NCBI GenBank assembly: GCA_009773645.1
Contig: WSYB01000018.1
Span: 133,870-197,869, forward strand
Direction of reading: 5' to 3'
Source: Geobacteraceae bacterium
GTDB lineage: Bacteria; Desulfobacterota; Desulfuromonadia; Geobacterales; Geobacteraceae
DNA length: 64,000 nt
Positions 1-7,976 of this stretch are shown in pieces. Position 1 is the first letter of the stretch, and each line of letters begins with the position of its first letter. The notes beneath the pieces were generated by a model. That model did not search any database, was not told where the DNA came from, and was given only the letters and a program-made list of their open reading frames with translations. Both the position numbers and the translations under genes were made by a program.

Positions 1-391
1 AACATTTCTGCTCGAACTGGCCGAAACGGCGGATGTTGCCGAGGAACAGGGTGTCCAGACCGGCGACGGTTTTCTTCGGGGTCCCCGACGATACGGACTG
101 GACCCCGGCGCCGCAGGCAAGGACCAGAAGCGCGTCGGCCTCTTCCACCATCTCTTTCTTGGAGCGCAGGTCGCGGCCTGACCGCAGCATGTGGCAGGCC
201 TCGTCGATAACGATGGAGCCGGTTATCTCTTTGCCTGCGGCTGTCAGAGCCTCCTGCATCTGCCAGATTTCTTCCTCGCCGCCCGCTTTGCAGACCGTTG
301 CACATTTGGCGCAGCCGATCAGGAAGACCCTGGCGCTTCCTTCCAGGGCGGAGAGGATCTCCGAGAGAGGTTTTTGTTTGCTGATGATCAT
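1..391 (-). CDS. MetV-like methylenetetrahydrofolate reductase C-terminal domain protein, partial (3' end outside window)
   Basis: Reading the minus strand from ATG at 391 gives an uninterrupted frame to base 1, so the C-terminus lies outside the window. The visible 130 residues carry a Cys-rich motif near residue 24 (GCAKCATVCKAGGE), a conserved ACHMLRSGRDL segment and a second Cys motif (ACGAGVQS). This pattern belongs to the zinc/Fe-S binding C-terminal domain attached to, or partnering with, methylenetetrahydrofolate reductase (MetV type). It lies directly downstream of folD on the same strand, which fits a one-carbon folate operon. The family assignment is by recognition of motifs; the exact partner (MetF) is not visible here. 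Confidence 0.72.
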   Translation of the reverse strand, partial: MIISKQKPLSEILSALEGSARVFLIGCAKCATVCKAGGEEEIWQMQEALTAAGKEITGSIVIDEACHMLRSGRDLRSKKEMVEEADALLVLACGAGVQSVSSGTPKKTVAGLDTLFLGNIRRFGQFEQKC

Positions 392-400
392 TATTAACCC

Positions 401-477
401 TGGCTAAAGGCAAATGGCTAAAGGCTAAAGGTTTTTGTTTTTTCCTTTTGCCCTACGCCCTTAGTCTTTAGCCTCTC
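401..477. repeat. Intergenic word-repeat hairpin (GGCTAAAGG family)
   Basis: The left side has three copies of a GGCTAAAGG-like word and the right side has the inverted words CCTTAGTC/TTTAGCC, separated by a T-rich centre. The right arm overlaps the 3' end of folD, encoding its last residues (KREAKD). It is one of many such spacer hairpins in this window. Confidence 0.6.
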
Positions 478-1312
478 TTTTCGCCGATTCCACCGTATTG
501 TACAGGAGCATGGTTATGGTCATCGGCCCCACCCCTCCCGGCACGGGGGTAATGGCCGAGGCGCGCAGGGAGGCCTTCTCGAATTCCACGTCACCGACCA
601 GCTTCTTCTCACCGACCCGGTTTACTCCCACGTCGATGACTACCGCCCCTTCCTTGATCCACTCTCCCTTGATCATCTCCGGCTGCCCCACGGCGGCGAT
701 CAGGACATCGGCCATCCTGACCTTCTCGGCCAGATCCCTGGTTTTTGAGTGACAGAGGGTGACGGTGGCGTGCTGCTGGAGGCACATGAACGCCACCGGC
801 TTGCCGACGATGTTGGAGCGGCCGACCACCACCACTTCCTTGCCGGCCAGCTCAACGCCCGCCTCCTTCATCATCACCATTACGCCGTAGGGGGTGCAGG
901 GCTGGAAGAGGGGTTTTCCCACCACCAGCCGGCCGACGTTGTAAGGGTGAAAGCCGTCCACATCCTTGTGCGGCGAGATGGCCTCCAGCACCTTCTCCGT
1001 GTCGATATGTTTTGGGAGGGGGAGCTGCACCAGGATGCCGTGGATGCACGGGTCCCTGTTCAGCTTGTCGATCAGGGCAAGGAGTTCCGCCTCAGGGGTT
1101 TCGGCCGGGAGCTTGTATTCGTCGGAGAAAATACCCACGTCCTGGCAGGCCTTCTCCTTCATGCTGACGTAGACCTTGCTCGCCGGGTCTTCACCCACCA
1201 GGACCACCGCCAGCCCGGGTTTCACTCCCTTTGCCTCCAGCCGATTCACTTCTACCGCAATTTCCCCGCGGATCTTTGCCGCAATGGCCTTGCCGTCGAT
1301 GATCTTTGCCAT
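461..1312 (-). CDS. folD: FolD, methylenetetrahydrofolate dehydrogenase/methenyltetrahydrofolate cyclohydrolase
   Basis: A 283-residue protein of normal FolD length. It interconverts 5,10-methylene-, methenyl- and 10-formyl-tetrahydrofolate in the cytoplasm with NAD(P). Signature segments are visible: the Y-x3-K catalytic region ([17 protein letters not shown]), the substrate loop GILVQLPLP, the [13 protein letters not shown] motif, the nucleotide-binding segment [13 protein letters not shown] and the C-terminal [15 protein letters not shown]. The ATG is preceded by GGAGTCAG at a fitting distance. The next gene on the strand is the MetV-like gene, so the two probably form a one-carbon operon. 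The last six or so residues are encoded by an intergenic repeat arm. Confidence 0.96.
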   Translation of the reverse strand: MAKIIDGKAIAAKIRGEIAVEVNRLEAKGVKPGLAVVLVGEDPASKVYVSMKEKACQDVGIFSDEYKLPAETPEAELLALIDKLNRDPCIHGILVQLPLPKHIDTEKVLEAISPHKDVDGFHPYNVGRLVVGKPLFQPCTPYGVMVMMKEAGVELAGKEVVVVGRSNIVGKPVAFMCLQQHATVTLCHSKTRDLAEKVRMADVLIAAVGQPEMIKGEWIKEGAVVIDVGVNRVGEKKLVGDVEFEKASLRASAITPVPGGVGPMTITMLLYNTVESAKREAKD

Positions 1313-1464
1313 GTAGCTGACTCCTGAAAAATGGTATTGAACCGAGAGAATAATAAGTAACGCAGAGTGATTTGTAAAGCGTTTTCCGGCTGTTCAAAGC
1401 CTCAGAAAGTGTTTACAGTTTCCAAAGGCTCGGGAGCGACTGCAAATTTCTCATCAATTCCGTA

Positions 1465-1493
1465 TTGACATTAAAATATAACTACCATATATT
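1465..1493 (+). promoter_or_regulatory. Sigma-70 promoter upstream of riboswitch
   Basis: TTGACA at 1465-1470 and TATATT at 1488-1493 are separated by 17 bp. The site lies about 40 bp before the riboswitch aptamer, so it is the likely promoter of the 1795 gene. Confidence 0.7.
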
Positions 1494-1534
1494 CAGCTCC
1501 CGATCATCATACATATTCCGCAATCAGCAGAGCG

Positions 1535-1612
1535 GATAACGACAATACTAAACCACCCGCGAGGGTGGGGCGGAAAGCCCACAGGGTCTCACTGAGACAG
1601 CCGGGTTGCCGA
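1535..1612 (+). ncRNA. GEMM-I type riboswitch aptamer (c-di-GMP/cGAMP class), copy 1
   Basis: The segment has the GEMM layout: ACAATACTAAACC, a GC-rich hairpin (CCACCC GCGA GGGTGG), GGCGGAAAGCC, a second hairpin (GGTCTC/GAGACAGCC) and the closing GGGTTGCCGAA. The junction has AATA where the c-di-GMP-binding Vibrio aptamer has AGGG. This suggests the GEMM-Ib variant known from Geobacter, which prefers 3',3'-cGAMP; that ligand is an inference. It is followed at once by a terminator that competes with the aptamer's 3' strand, and then by the gene at 1795. Confidence 0.88.
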
Positions 1613-1656
1613 ATTATCTTAACCAGATATGACGCGACCCGGCTGTCTTTTTTTTT
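1596..1656 (+). terminator. Riboswitch expression-platform terminator, copy 1
   Basis: GACAGCCGGGT (1596-1606) pairs with ACCCGGCTGTC (1637-1647), followed by nine T residues. The 5' arm is part of the aptamer, so ligand binding should block the terminator: an ON switch is predicted. Confidence 0.85.
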
Positions 1657-1794
1657 GCAGCCATGACGGACTTGCAAGCCGTCGCGCCGGGAGTCGCAGA
1701 AAGGGGGGATATAACGAGTTGAGTCAGCCTTGATTGCTTACGGCTGTTAATCTATCGAAGTTTAAACCTTTTACTGACATCAAAGGAGGAATGT

Positions 1795-3087
1795 ATGAAT
1801 ATCCAGATAACTGTCCGCATAATCGCTCTCATGCTCGTTACGTTGATCACGGCAGCATGCGGAGGCGGCGCCGGTACAAATACCGGTGGTCCGTCGCCCA
1901 CAGCCGTCACCACCGGGGTGATCACCGCAATAAATGGAAAAACCGGCGGCAAGGAAGCCTCGCCCACTGGAGCCGCAATCACCATAACCATCCGGGTCAA
2001 CGGCGTAGACTACGCCGTTGACAGCGGCCAGCTCCTCTTGGATGACGACGATCAGCTCGAGATCGGAATGGTGGTGACCATCAAGAGCCATCACGACGAC
2101 CCCCTCGGCATGTGGCGTGCCGTTGAGATCAACTGCGATCACTTTCTCAAAGGGCCGGTCTCTTCGGTCGATCCCGTGGCAGGGACCCTGGTGGTCCTCG
2201 GTCAGACAGTCGCGGCTGACAGCGCCACGATCCTTGATCATTTTCAAACCTTTTCCGACCTGGAGCAGGGGGACATGGTGGTTGTCAGCGGCTACCTGGA
2301 CGCCAACGGGGAAGTCCGGGCAACGCGGATCGACCTGAAACCGTTCCCGTTTATCCCCGACTATACCCCTGTCAAGCTCATCGGCCAAGTTGATGCTGTG
2401 GGGGGACACATTGAGCACGAAGATGATGAAGATGACGAAGATGACGAAGATGACGAAGATGACGAAGATGACGAAGATGACGATAAGCATGAGGGGTTCC
2501 ACGCGCACACCCTAGCCGTCGGTCCGCTGGTTGTCACCAGCGCCAGACCGCTATCGGACGACATCAGTGAAGGCTCCCTGGTGAAGGTCATAGGGACCCT
2601 CAGCACGGTTGACGGCCCACTCGCCGCCATGTCGGTGCGACTGAAAGCCCACGGGCTGCAAGAGTCAGTGAAAGTCGAGATTGAGGGTTTTGTGACGAAC
2701 CTTTCGCCGGCAGACGGTACATTTACCATCGGCGGGCTCCTGGTGGACGCCCATGGGCTGAGCCTGGCCGGCATAGAGGAAAACGACCTGGTGGAGGTGG
2801 AAGGGAGACTGGTCAACGGTGTCCTGGTTGCCAGTGAAATCGAGATGGAACGGCGCCATTACGAGTACAGCCACATAGCACCACATCTGCCGGCTCTGCC
2901 GGCGGGACAGATGGTATTCGCCCTTAACTGCGCCACTTGTCACAACCTGACCGGCGCATCGGTCATGAACCTTGCCGGCAAGGGGGGGCTCGTCGTTACG
3001 AAGTTCCCAACACCGGGCACTGCAGGACACAAGGGAATCACCCTCTCATCCCGGCAGACAGATGAACTCCAGGGGTTCCTCAGGTAA
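1795..3087 (+). CDS. DUF5666-type lipoprotein with acidic repeat and C-terminal c-type haem site
   Basis: A 430-residue exported protein. The N-terminus has a hydrophobic segment ending in a lipobox-like ITAAC (Cys about residue 22), so it is probably a lipoprotein. Beta-rich DUF5666-like repeats fill residues about 40-190 and 240-345. Between them is a run of EDD repeats (about residues 208-231). Near the C-terminus is a haem-binding CATCH motif within a short cytochrome-c-like tail (VFALNCATCHNLTG). The ATG follows AAAGGAGGA. Transcription is probably controlled by the riboswitch at 1535-1656. In Geobacter, cGAMP riboswitches are known to control genes for extracellular electron transfer, and a surface haem protein fits. 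The precise role is unknown. Confidence 0.78.
   Translation: MNIQITVRIIALMLVTLITAACGGGAGTNTGGPSPTAVTTGVITAINGKTGGKEASPTGAAITITIRVNGVDYAVDSGQLLLDDDDQLEIGMVVTIKSHHDDPLGMWRAVEINCDHFLKGPVSSVDPVAGTLVVLGQTVAADSATILDHFQTFSDLEQGDMVVVSGYLDANGEVRATRIDLKPFPFIPDYTPVKLIGQVDAVGGHIEHEDDEDDEDDEDDEDDEDDEDDDKHEGFHAHTLAVGPLVVTSARPLSDDISEGSLVKVIGTLSTVDGPLAAMSVRLKAHGLQESVKVEIEGFVTNLSPADGTFTIGGLLVDAHGLSLAGIEENDLVEVEGRLVNGVLVASEIEMERRHYEYSHIAPHLPALPAGQMVFALNCATCHNLTGASVMNLAGKGGLVVTKFPTPGTAGHKGITLSSRQTDELQGFLR
2419..2484 (+). repeat. Tandem 9-bp repeat GAAGATGAC inside coding sequence
   Basis: About seven near-identical copies of GAAGATGAC/T encode the acidic E-D-D tract. The unit is a multiple of three, so copy number changes would keep the frame. 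Confidence 0.9.
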
Positions 3088-3181
3088 CGTACCTCGGTCG
3101 GGGAGGAGGCGTGGCTTGCGTACGGTTCCGTACGGTGAGCATTTAACCGGCTGCCTGATGAACCGCAAGCGCCGGGAAATC

Positions 3182-3226
3182 AAAAGCGGGATGCCTGAAT
3201 TGATCCGGCATCCCGCTTTTTGTGTT
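3182..3226. terminator. Bidirectional terminator between convergent genes
   Basis: AAAAGCGGGATGCC (3182-3195) pairs with GGCATCCCGCTTTT (3207-3220), with T-rich sequence on either strand. It sits between the 1795 gene (plus) and the 3251 gene (minus). Confidence 0.88.
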
Positions 3227-3250
3227 GGAAATCAGGGTGTTTCGGTATTG

Positions 3251-3499
3251 TCAGGCCGCGGCCGACGGACAGCCGGCGCAGCTGCCGCCCGACGGGCAGG
3301 CCGGGGCTTCGGAGCCTTTCTTGTTGCCGTAACCTTCCGCGTGCCACCCGCCACCCTTGAGGGTAAAGGCTGTGCTGGAAATGAGCTTGGCTACTTCGCC
3401 GCCGCATTTGGGGCATTCCTTGACCGGGTCGTCGGAAAACTTCTGGCGCATCTCGAACTGGTCACTGCAGGCGTTGCATCGGTATTCATAGACTGGCAT
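3251..3499 (-). CDS. FmdB-family zinc ribbon protein
   Basis: An 82-residue cytoplasmic protein with the FmdB-type start MPVYEYRCNACSDQFE and two CxxC pairs (CNAC, CPKC) forming a zinc ribbon in residues 8-35. The family consensus continues with a short helix and a G/W-rich stretch (TLKGGGWHAEGYG). The tail is Cys/Ser/Gly-rich. FmdB proteins are named from a formamidase-operon regulator, but the role of most members is unknown. It appears monocistronic, bounded by the convergent terminator at 3182-3226. Confidence 0.85.
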   Translation of the reverse strand: MPVYEYRCNACSDQFEMRQKFSDDPVKECPKCGGEVAKLISSTAFTLKGGGWHAEGYGNKKGSEAPACPSGGSCAGCPSAAA

Positions 3500-3587
3500 T
3501 GGTAATTCTACCTCCTAGTTAATCTTTTTCGTATTCAAATATAATGATTTGCTGTCAGGTTTGTCAAGGGGGTATTGAGTTAAGGCG

Positions 3588-4052
3588 TTAAACCAGCAGG
3601 CACCGCGCCATGGCGAAGAGGAGACGGGAACGGTAGATAATTCCGACCACCTTTTTCCCCTTGACCACCGGAATCCGCTGGAACCTGTTCTTCACGAACA
3701 GGTCGGCCACGTCCAGGAGATTTGCGTCTTCGGTGACGGAAATCGCCTGCCAGTCCATCACGTCTTCGACAAGTCTGTCCCTGATGTTATGGCAGAGCGT
3801 GTCATAAAAGGCCGCATCGGGTTCTTCCGGTTTTTTATCCGCCGGAACGCTGTCCAGAAGAGCCTTCATGATGGTCAGGGCAGAGAGTATCCCTGCCAGT
3901 TCCCCCTTCTCATCGATCACGATCAGACCGGGAGCGGCATTGAGGTAGCTCTCGTCGCCGAAATTGTCTTTCAGGACTATGATTGCCTCTCCCACCTGGG
4001 CCTTCATCGAGATGACAGGGACGTCGGTGATCATTATGTCTCGGGCTTTCAT
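3588..4052 (-). CDS. Tandem CBS-domain protein
   Basis: About 154 residues with two CBS motifs: residues about 1-70 (ARDIMITDVPVISM...VIDEKGELAGILSALTIM) and about 95-154 (VEDVMDWQAISVTEDANLLDVADLFVKNRF...VVGIIYRSRLL). CBS pairs bind adenosyl ligands and act as energy sensors or regulatory modules. No effector domain is attached. ATG at 4052 is preferred because GGGGGG lies six bases upstream; a TTG at 4058 would add two residues. The target is unknown. Confidence 0.85.
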   Translation of the reverse strand: MKARDIMITDVPVISMKAQVGEAIIVLKDNFGDESYLNAAPGLIVIDEKGELAGILSALTIMKALLDSVPADKKPEEPDAAFYDTLCHNIRDRLVEDVMDWQAISVTEDANLLDVADLFVKNRFQRIPVVKGKKVVGIIYRSRLLFAMARCLLV

Positions 4053-4068
4053 GGACAACCCCCCACGG

Positions 4069-4377
4069 TTATTTTATCAGCAAGAGGACAGTTTCGCTGG
4101 TGATCCCGCTTACCCTCACCGTCTTGTGACGGGACCTGGCGCCGGCGATTATCGTCACCCTCGACTTTGCCACCCCGAGCAGTTTCGCCAGAAACTCGAT
4201 GCACAGCTTGTTGGCGGCGTCTTCCACCGGCGGGGAGGTGAGGCGCAGCTTGATCTCTTCACCCTGGATGCCGCAGATTTCATTGCAGGATGCACGCGGC
4301 TGGACATGAATATTGAAGGTGACACCATCTGCAGTTTCGGTGATCTTCAGTTTCTCTTTTTCCGCATCACTCTTCAT
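4069..4377 (-). CDS. DUF167/YggU family protein
   Basis: A 102-residue protein with the DUF167 core: VTFNIHVQPRASCNEICGI near the N-terminus, KLRLTSPPVEDAANKLCIEFLAKLLGV in the middle and VTIIAGARSRHKTVRVSG near the end. The fold is known from structures but the function is not. The start overlaps the end of the DivIVA gene by 11 bases, so the two are translated from one message (yggT-divIVA-yggU order, commonly seen together). Confidence 0.9.
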   Translation of the reverse strand: MKSDAEKEKLKITETADGVTFNIHVQPRASCNEICGIQGEEIKLRLTSPPVEDAANKLCIEFLAKLLGVAKSRVTIIAGARSRHKTVRVSGITSETVLLLIK

Positions 4378-4816
4378 TCAGTGCGAGCATTTTGTAGTGG
4401 GTGTCCAGCAGGGATTTGAACGCGGACTCAAACTGCAGCTTTTCCCTGCGCAGTTCCTGTATCTGGTTGTTCAGCTGAATCAGTTTGTTTTCGGCGTCGG
4501 CGAGAAGCCTCTCCGCCTTGAGTTCGGCCTCGGAAACGATCAACCTGGCCTCCTTCTCGGAGTTGGCCTTCATTTCTTCGATTACCTTCTGGGCGGCCAG
4601 CATGGTTTCGCGCAGGTTGCCTTCCCGCTGCTTCATCTCATCGGCCTCCGCTGCGGCCTTGCGCGCCTGCTCCTTGAGCTCGGTGCTCTCGCGGATCAGT
4701 TCTTCCATCTCCTGGGCCACCGACTGCAGGAAAGCGTCCACATCCTCCGAGTCGAGCCCTCCCAGGAGTTTACCTTTGAACTGCTGCTGCCGTATGTCCA
4801 GAGGCGATATCTTCAC
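4367..4816 (-). CDS. DivIVA-domain coiled-coil protein
   Basis: A 149-residue protein. The N-terminal DivIVA motif (ISPLDIRQQQFKGKLLGGLDSEDVDAFLQ) targets curved membranes in the family; residues about 35-145 are a long charged coiled coil rich in E, K, L and A. It lies between yggT and yggU in one minus-strand operon. In Gram-negative deltaproteobacteria the role is not settled; a link to polar or septal organisation is inferred from the family only. Confidence 0.9.
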   Translation of the reverse strand: MKISPLDIRQQQFKGKLLGGLDSEDVDAFLQSVAQEMEELIRESTELKEQARKAAAEADEMKQREGNLRETMLAAQKVIEEMKANSEKEARLIVSEAELKAERLLADAENKLIQLNNQIQELRREKLQFESAFKSLLDTHYKMLALNEE

Positions 4817-4818
4817 GT

Positions 4819-5130
4819 TTAACCACCAATCCCGAATTTCAGTCGATTGACCAGCTCAAACATTGAATTGATGACGAATTTTTGCAGGAAAAAGATCGTC
4901 AGAAGTACAACAAGGGGGGAGAGGTCGAGTCCCCCGGTATTGGGCAGTATCCGGCGTACACGTAACAGGACCGGCTCTGTGGCCCGGTAGAGGAAACTGA
5001 CGATGGGGTTGTAAGGATCGGGATTGACCCAGGAGAGGATTGCCCTGGCAATGATAACATACATATAGATGGTGAGGGTAAATTCCAGTACATAGGCAAC
5101 GGCATTCAGAAAATTGGCTAAAATAAACAT
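4819..5130 (-). CDS. YggT family integral membrane protein
   Basis: A 103-residue protein with two hydrophobic segments (residues about 5-32 and 66-90) around the family motif ILSWVNPDPYNPIVSFLYRATEPVL and RRILPNTGGLDLSPLV. YggT proteins are small inner-membrane proteins linked to osmotic stress and to the divIVA/sepF neighbourhood; the mechanism is unknown. It ends two bases before the DivIVA gene starts, so it is the first gene of the operon. Confidence 0.9.
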   Translation of the reverse strand: MFILANFLNAVAYVLEFTLTIYMYVIIARAILSWVNPDPYNPIVSFLYRATEPVLLRVRRILPNTGGLDLSPLVVLLTIFFLQKFVINSMFELVNRLKFGIGG

Positions 5131-5289
5131 TAAGTGCCCCTGGTATAAATTATTAGGACGACTCGAATTTTATACAGAAATTATGCCCATATGTCAAGGG
5201 CGGCACGAATATGGCGAGTGTCCCGGTGATACGAAACCTGTTGCTCAAAAAGACGCACGCTGCCGGCAACAGGGCCGAGTGAACCTTCG

Positions 5290-6627
5290 TTACAAATCTC
5301 CCACAGCCAGTTTCATGTGCGCCAGGGCGATGTAATGGGTGTACATTGCCTGGACGTAGGTGACCTGGGCGTTGTCCATGGCGGTTTCCGTGTCCAGAAG
5401 ATCGGTGATGGTTCCGGCTCCCGCATCGTAGCGTGCCCTGGCCAGGCGCAGGCTCTCCGCGGCATCCGCCTTTGCGACAACTGCCGCTTGCACCGATTCA
5501 TAGGTCTCGGTGAGGTTTGCGTAGGCGGTCCACACCTCCTGCTGAACGTTCAGGATGACCTGTTCCTTTTCCGCCTCCTTTCTTGAGAGGTCGGCCCGTG
5601 CCCTGGCCGTGTTGTGGACGCCGGCAAAGCCGGAGAATAGCGGCCACTGCACCGAAACCCCCAGCGACCAGTCCTTGTCCTGGGGGAGGAATTCGCTGTC
5701 CAGCCAGCCATATCCCGCTTCGGCCCTGATTTTGGGGCCGAACGTGCTTTTTGCCGATTTTACATTGTTCTCCCCTGCCGTAATGTTATGGCCGGCCGCC
5801 CTGATCTCCGGGCGGCGGCTCATGGCATGGGCGTAAGCTTCGGTGATATCCACCGCTCCCGGCGCGGTCACCGGCTGCTCTTCCCTCTTTATGGCCAGCG
5901 CCAGGCTGGGTACGAGCCCCATTGTCCTGTTGAGGTTGCCACGGGCTATGCGCACCGCGTTCTCCGCCCTGACAAGCGAAAGCCTTGCATTGGCAACCTC
6001 GACACGGGCCCGCATCACGTCGGCCTGCGGCACGGCGCCGGCGGCTTTCCGTTCCCCGGCCAGGCGCAGATGGTCCTCGCCCCTTGTCAGGTGCTCTCCT
6101 GCCGCACCTTTTGCTTCCTGAGCCGCCAGAAGGGTGTAATAGGCTTCGGTAACCGCAATGATGATCCCCTGCCGGGTCCGCTCCGCGTCCTCCGCTGATG
6201 CTTTATGGGAGGCCCGGGCCGATTGCGCTTCGGCCTTCCGCTGGCCGCTGTCAAAGAGGGTAAAGCTCGCCTTTACTCCGGCGTTCCACTGATTCACAGG
6301 GCCGATAATGCTGGTAATGCCGGGAAAGTTGATGCTGCTCGGCAAGAAGGCATGGGTCTGCACCCGCCGGTAGCCGAGGTTCAGGGAGAGGTCGGGATAA
6401 TAGGGCGCACGGGCCGCGTCAGCCGCTTCACCGGCTGCGGCAAACGTTTCCATGGCGGCCCGGTTGGCTGGGTTCTTGTCGAGGGCGATCCTGATGCAGG
6501 CGTCCAGTGAGAGCGGCTCAGCAGCGGTTGAAGCCGCTCTGCCGTTTTCTGTAACGGCTGCGCATACCGCCACGGCAACCACCATTACGACCACACGCAG
6601 GAAACAGGCTGTATTGGTGCACATCAT
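5290..6627 (-). CDS. TolC-family outer membrane efflux protein
   Basis: About 445 residues. ATG at 6627 is chosen because AAGGAG lies upstream and because it opens a signal peptide (MMCTNTACFLRVVVMVVAVAVCAA). Two OEP repeats follow: LSLDACIRIALDKNPANRAAMET near residue 40 and a second repeat from about residue 240. Long alpha-helical segments rich in A, E and R match TolC. It is the last gene of a six-gene minus-strand operon with HlyD, two ATPases and two permeases, so it should form the outer-membrane exit duct of that exporter. Substrate unknown. Confidence 0.9.
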   Translation of the reverse strand: MMCTNTACFLRVVVMVVAVAVCAAVTENGRAASTAAEPLSLDACIRIALDKNPANRAAMETFAAAGEAADAARAPYYPDLSLNLGYRRVQTHAFLPSSINFPGITSIIGPVNQWNAGVKASFTLFDSGQRKAEAQSARASHKASAEDAERTRQGIIIAVTEAYYTLLAAQEAKGAAGEHLTRGEDHLRLAGERKAAGAVPQADVMRARVEVANARLSLVRAENAVRIARGNLNRTMGLVPSLALAIKREEQPVTAPGAVDITEAYAHAMSRRPEIRAAGHNITAGENNVKSAKSTFGPKIRAEAGYGWLDSEFLPQDKDWSLGVSVQWPLFSGFAGVHNTARARADLSRKEAEKEQVILNVQQEVWTAYANLTETYESVQAAVVAKADAAESLRLARARYDAGAGTITDLLDTETAMDNAQVTYVQAMYTHYIALAHMKLAVGDL

Positions 6628-6641
6628 GGATATTCTCCTTA

Positions 6642-7769
6642 CTATAACGTCTTTTTGAAGCGGCTCACCGCGAACCCGAGGATGCAGGCGCCCAGAACGG
6701 CGAGGGCTGCCAACTGCGGCCAGAGGATGTCGAATCCCACCCCTTTGAGGAAGATGCCGCGGATGATGACCAGGTAGTAGCGGAGCGGGTTCAAGTAGGT
6801 GAGCCACTGTGCGGCTTCCGGCATGGTTTCGATGGGGAATGCGAAGCCGGAAAGGAGCATGGCCGGGAAGATGAAGAAGAAGGCGCTCATCATCGCCTGC
6901 TGTTGGGTGCGGCTGACGGTGGAGATGTAGAGGCCGAAACCGAGGGAGCTCATGAGAAAGAGGGCCGTGCCGCCGAACAGGAGCGGGATGCTCCCCCGGA
7001 TCGGCACCTCGAACCAGAAGACGGCGACTGCCGTAATGATCGCCACATCGATAAAACCGATCAACACGAAGGGGATGGTCTTGCCGAGGATGAACTCCCC
7101 CTTGCCGATGGGGGTGACGATGATCTGCTCGATGGTGCCGATCTCCTTTTCCCGCACCACCGCCATGCTTGAGAGTAGCATGGTGATGATGAGGACGATA
7201 TTGGCGATGACTGCCGGCACGTAATAGTTGCGGCTCTCCAGGTTTTCATTGAACCAGGCGCGGCTCGAAAGCTCCACTCCGCCGAGCCTTGACAGCCCAT
7301 CGCCGCTTCCGGACGTCCGGGCCACCTGCAACTGGTCGCTGTAGCGGGCGGCTATTCTGGCCGCGTAATTCAGCACGATCCCGGCGGTATTGGAATCGGT
7401 TCCGTCCAGGATTATCTGCAGGGAGGCAGGCCGTCCGGCGCGCAGAAGCTCGCTGAGTCCCCGGTTCATCCTCAGCACCGCCTTGACCTCACCCCGGTCC
7501 ACCAGCTCACGGACACGGTCCTCGCGGGAGACGTACTCGGTTATGTCGAAGTAGCCGGATTTGACGAACTGCGCCGCCAGTTCCCGGCTCTCCTGGGAGT
7601 TGTCCAGGTCGTAAATCGCCGTCTTCACGCGCCTCACGTCGGTGTTGACCGCGTAGCCGAAGACCACGGTCTGGAAAGCGGGGATAATGAAGAGGATGAA
7701 CCGCATCCGCGGATCGCGGAGGGCCTGGATGAATTCCTTTATCAGCATGGATTTCAGTCGTTCGAGCAT
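6642..7769 (-). CDS. ABC-2 type transporter permease (YbhR/YhhJ-like)
   Basis: A 375-residue inner-membrane protein. One TM helix sits near the N-terminus after LIKEFIQALRDPRMRFILF; a large periplasmic domain spans about residues 45-175; five or so TM helices fill residues 180-370, including the ABC-2 motif MAVVREKEIGTIEQIIVTPI. It is one of two paralogous permeases in this operon, the other being at 7977-9110, so the pair probably makes a heterodimer. A long repeat hairpin separates the two genes. Confidence 0.9.
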   Translation of the reverse strand: MLERLKSMLIKEFIQALRDPRMRFILFIIPAFQTVVFGYAVNTDVRRVKTAIYDLDNSQESRELAAQFVKSGYFDITEYVSREDRVRELVDRGEVKAVLRMNRGLSELLRAGRPASLQIILDGTDSNTAGIVLNYAARIAARYSDQLQVARTSGSGDGLSRLGGVELSSRAWFNENLESRNYYVPAVIANIVLIITMLLSSMAVVREKEIGTIEQIIVTPIGKGEFILGKTIPFVLIGFIDVAIITAVAVFWFEVPIRGSIPLLFGGTALFLMSSLGFGLYISTVSRTQQQAMMSAFFFIFPAMLLSGFAFPIETMPEAAQWLTYLNPLRYYLVIIRGIFLKGVGFDILWPQLAALAVLGACILGFAVSRFKKTL

Positions 7770-7790
7770 TTGTTCACCCTATAATCTGCC

Positions 7791-7975
7791 ACGGAGCCAC
7801 AGAGGCACGGAGAAAGACGATATGCTTTTGGACGCAGATGCACGCAGAAAAAGCGGATTTAAAGACCTTATAAGCTTTATGGTTTTGGTTCTAATCTGCG
7901 TTCATCCTGTAAATCTGCGTCCCATGAAAGGTTTTAAGATTTTGTTGTTCTCCGTGTCTCTGTGGCGGATGTTAA
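7791..7975. repeat. Nested word-repeat hairpin between permease genes
   Basis: Outer arms are CCACGGAG/CACAGAGG/CACGGAGAA words at 7793-7815 and their inverse TTCTCCGTGTCTCTGTGGC at 7949-7968. Inner arms are GGACGCAGATGCACGCAG (about 7834) and the inverse ATCTGCG...ATCTGCGTCC (about 7892-7922). No coding potential is evident. Confidence 0.75.
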
Positions 7976-7976
7976 A

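Noticed and set aside
2419..2484. CRISPR-like direct repeats
   Set aside because: Nine-base coding repeats without spacers; no cas gene is present.
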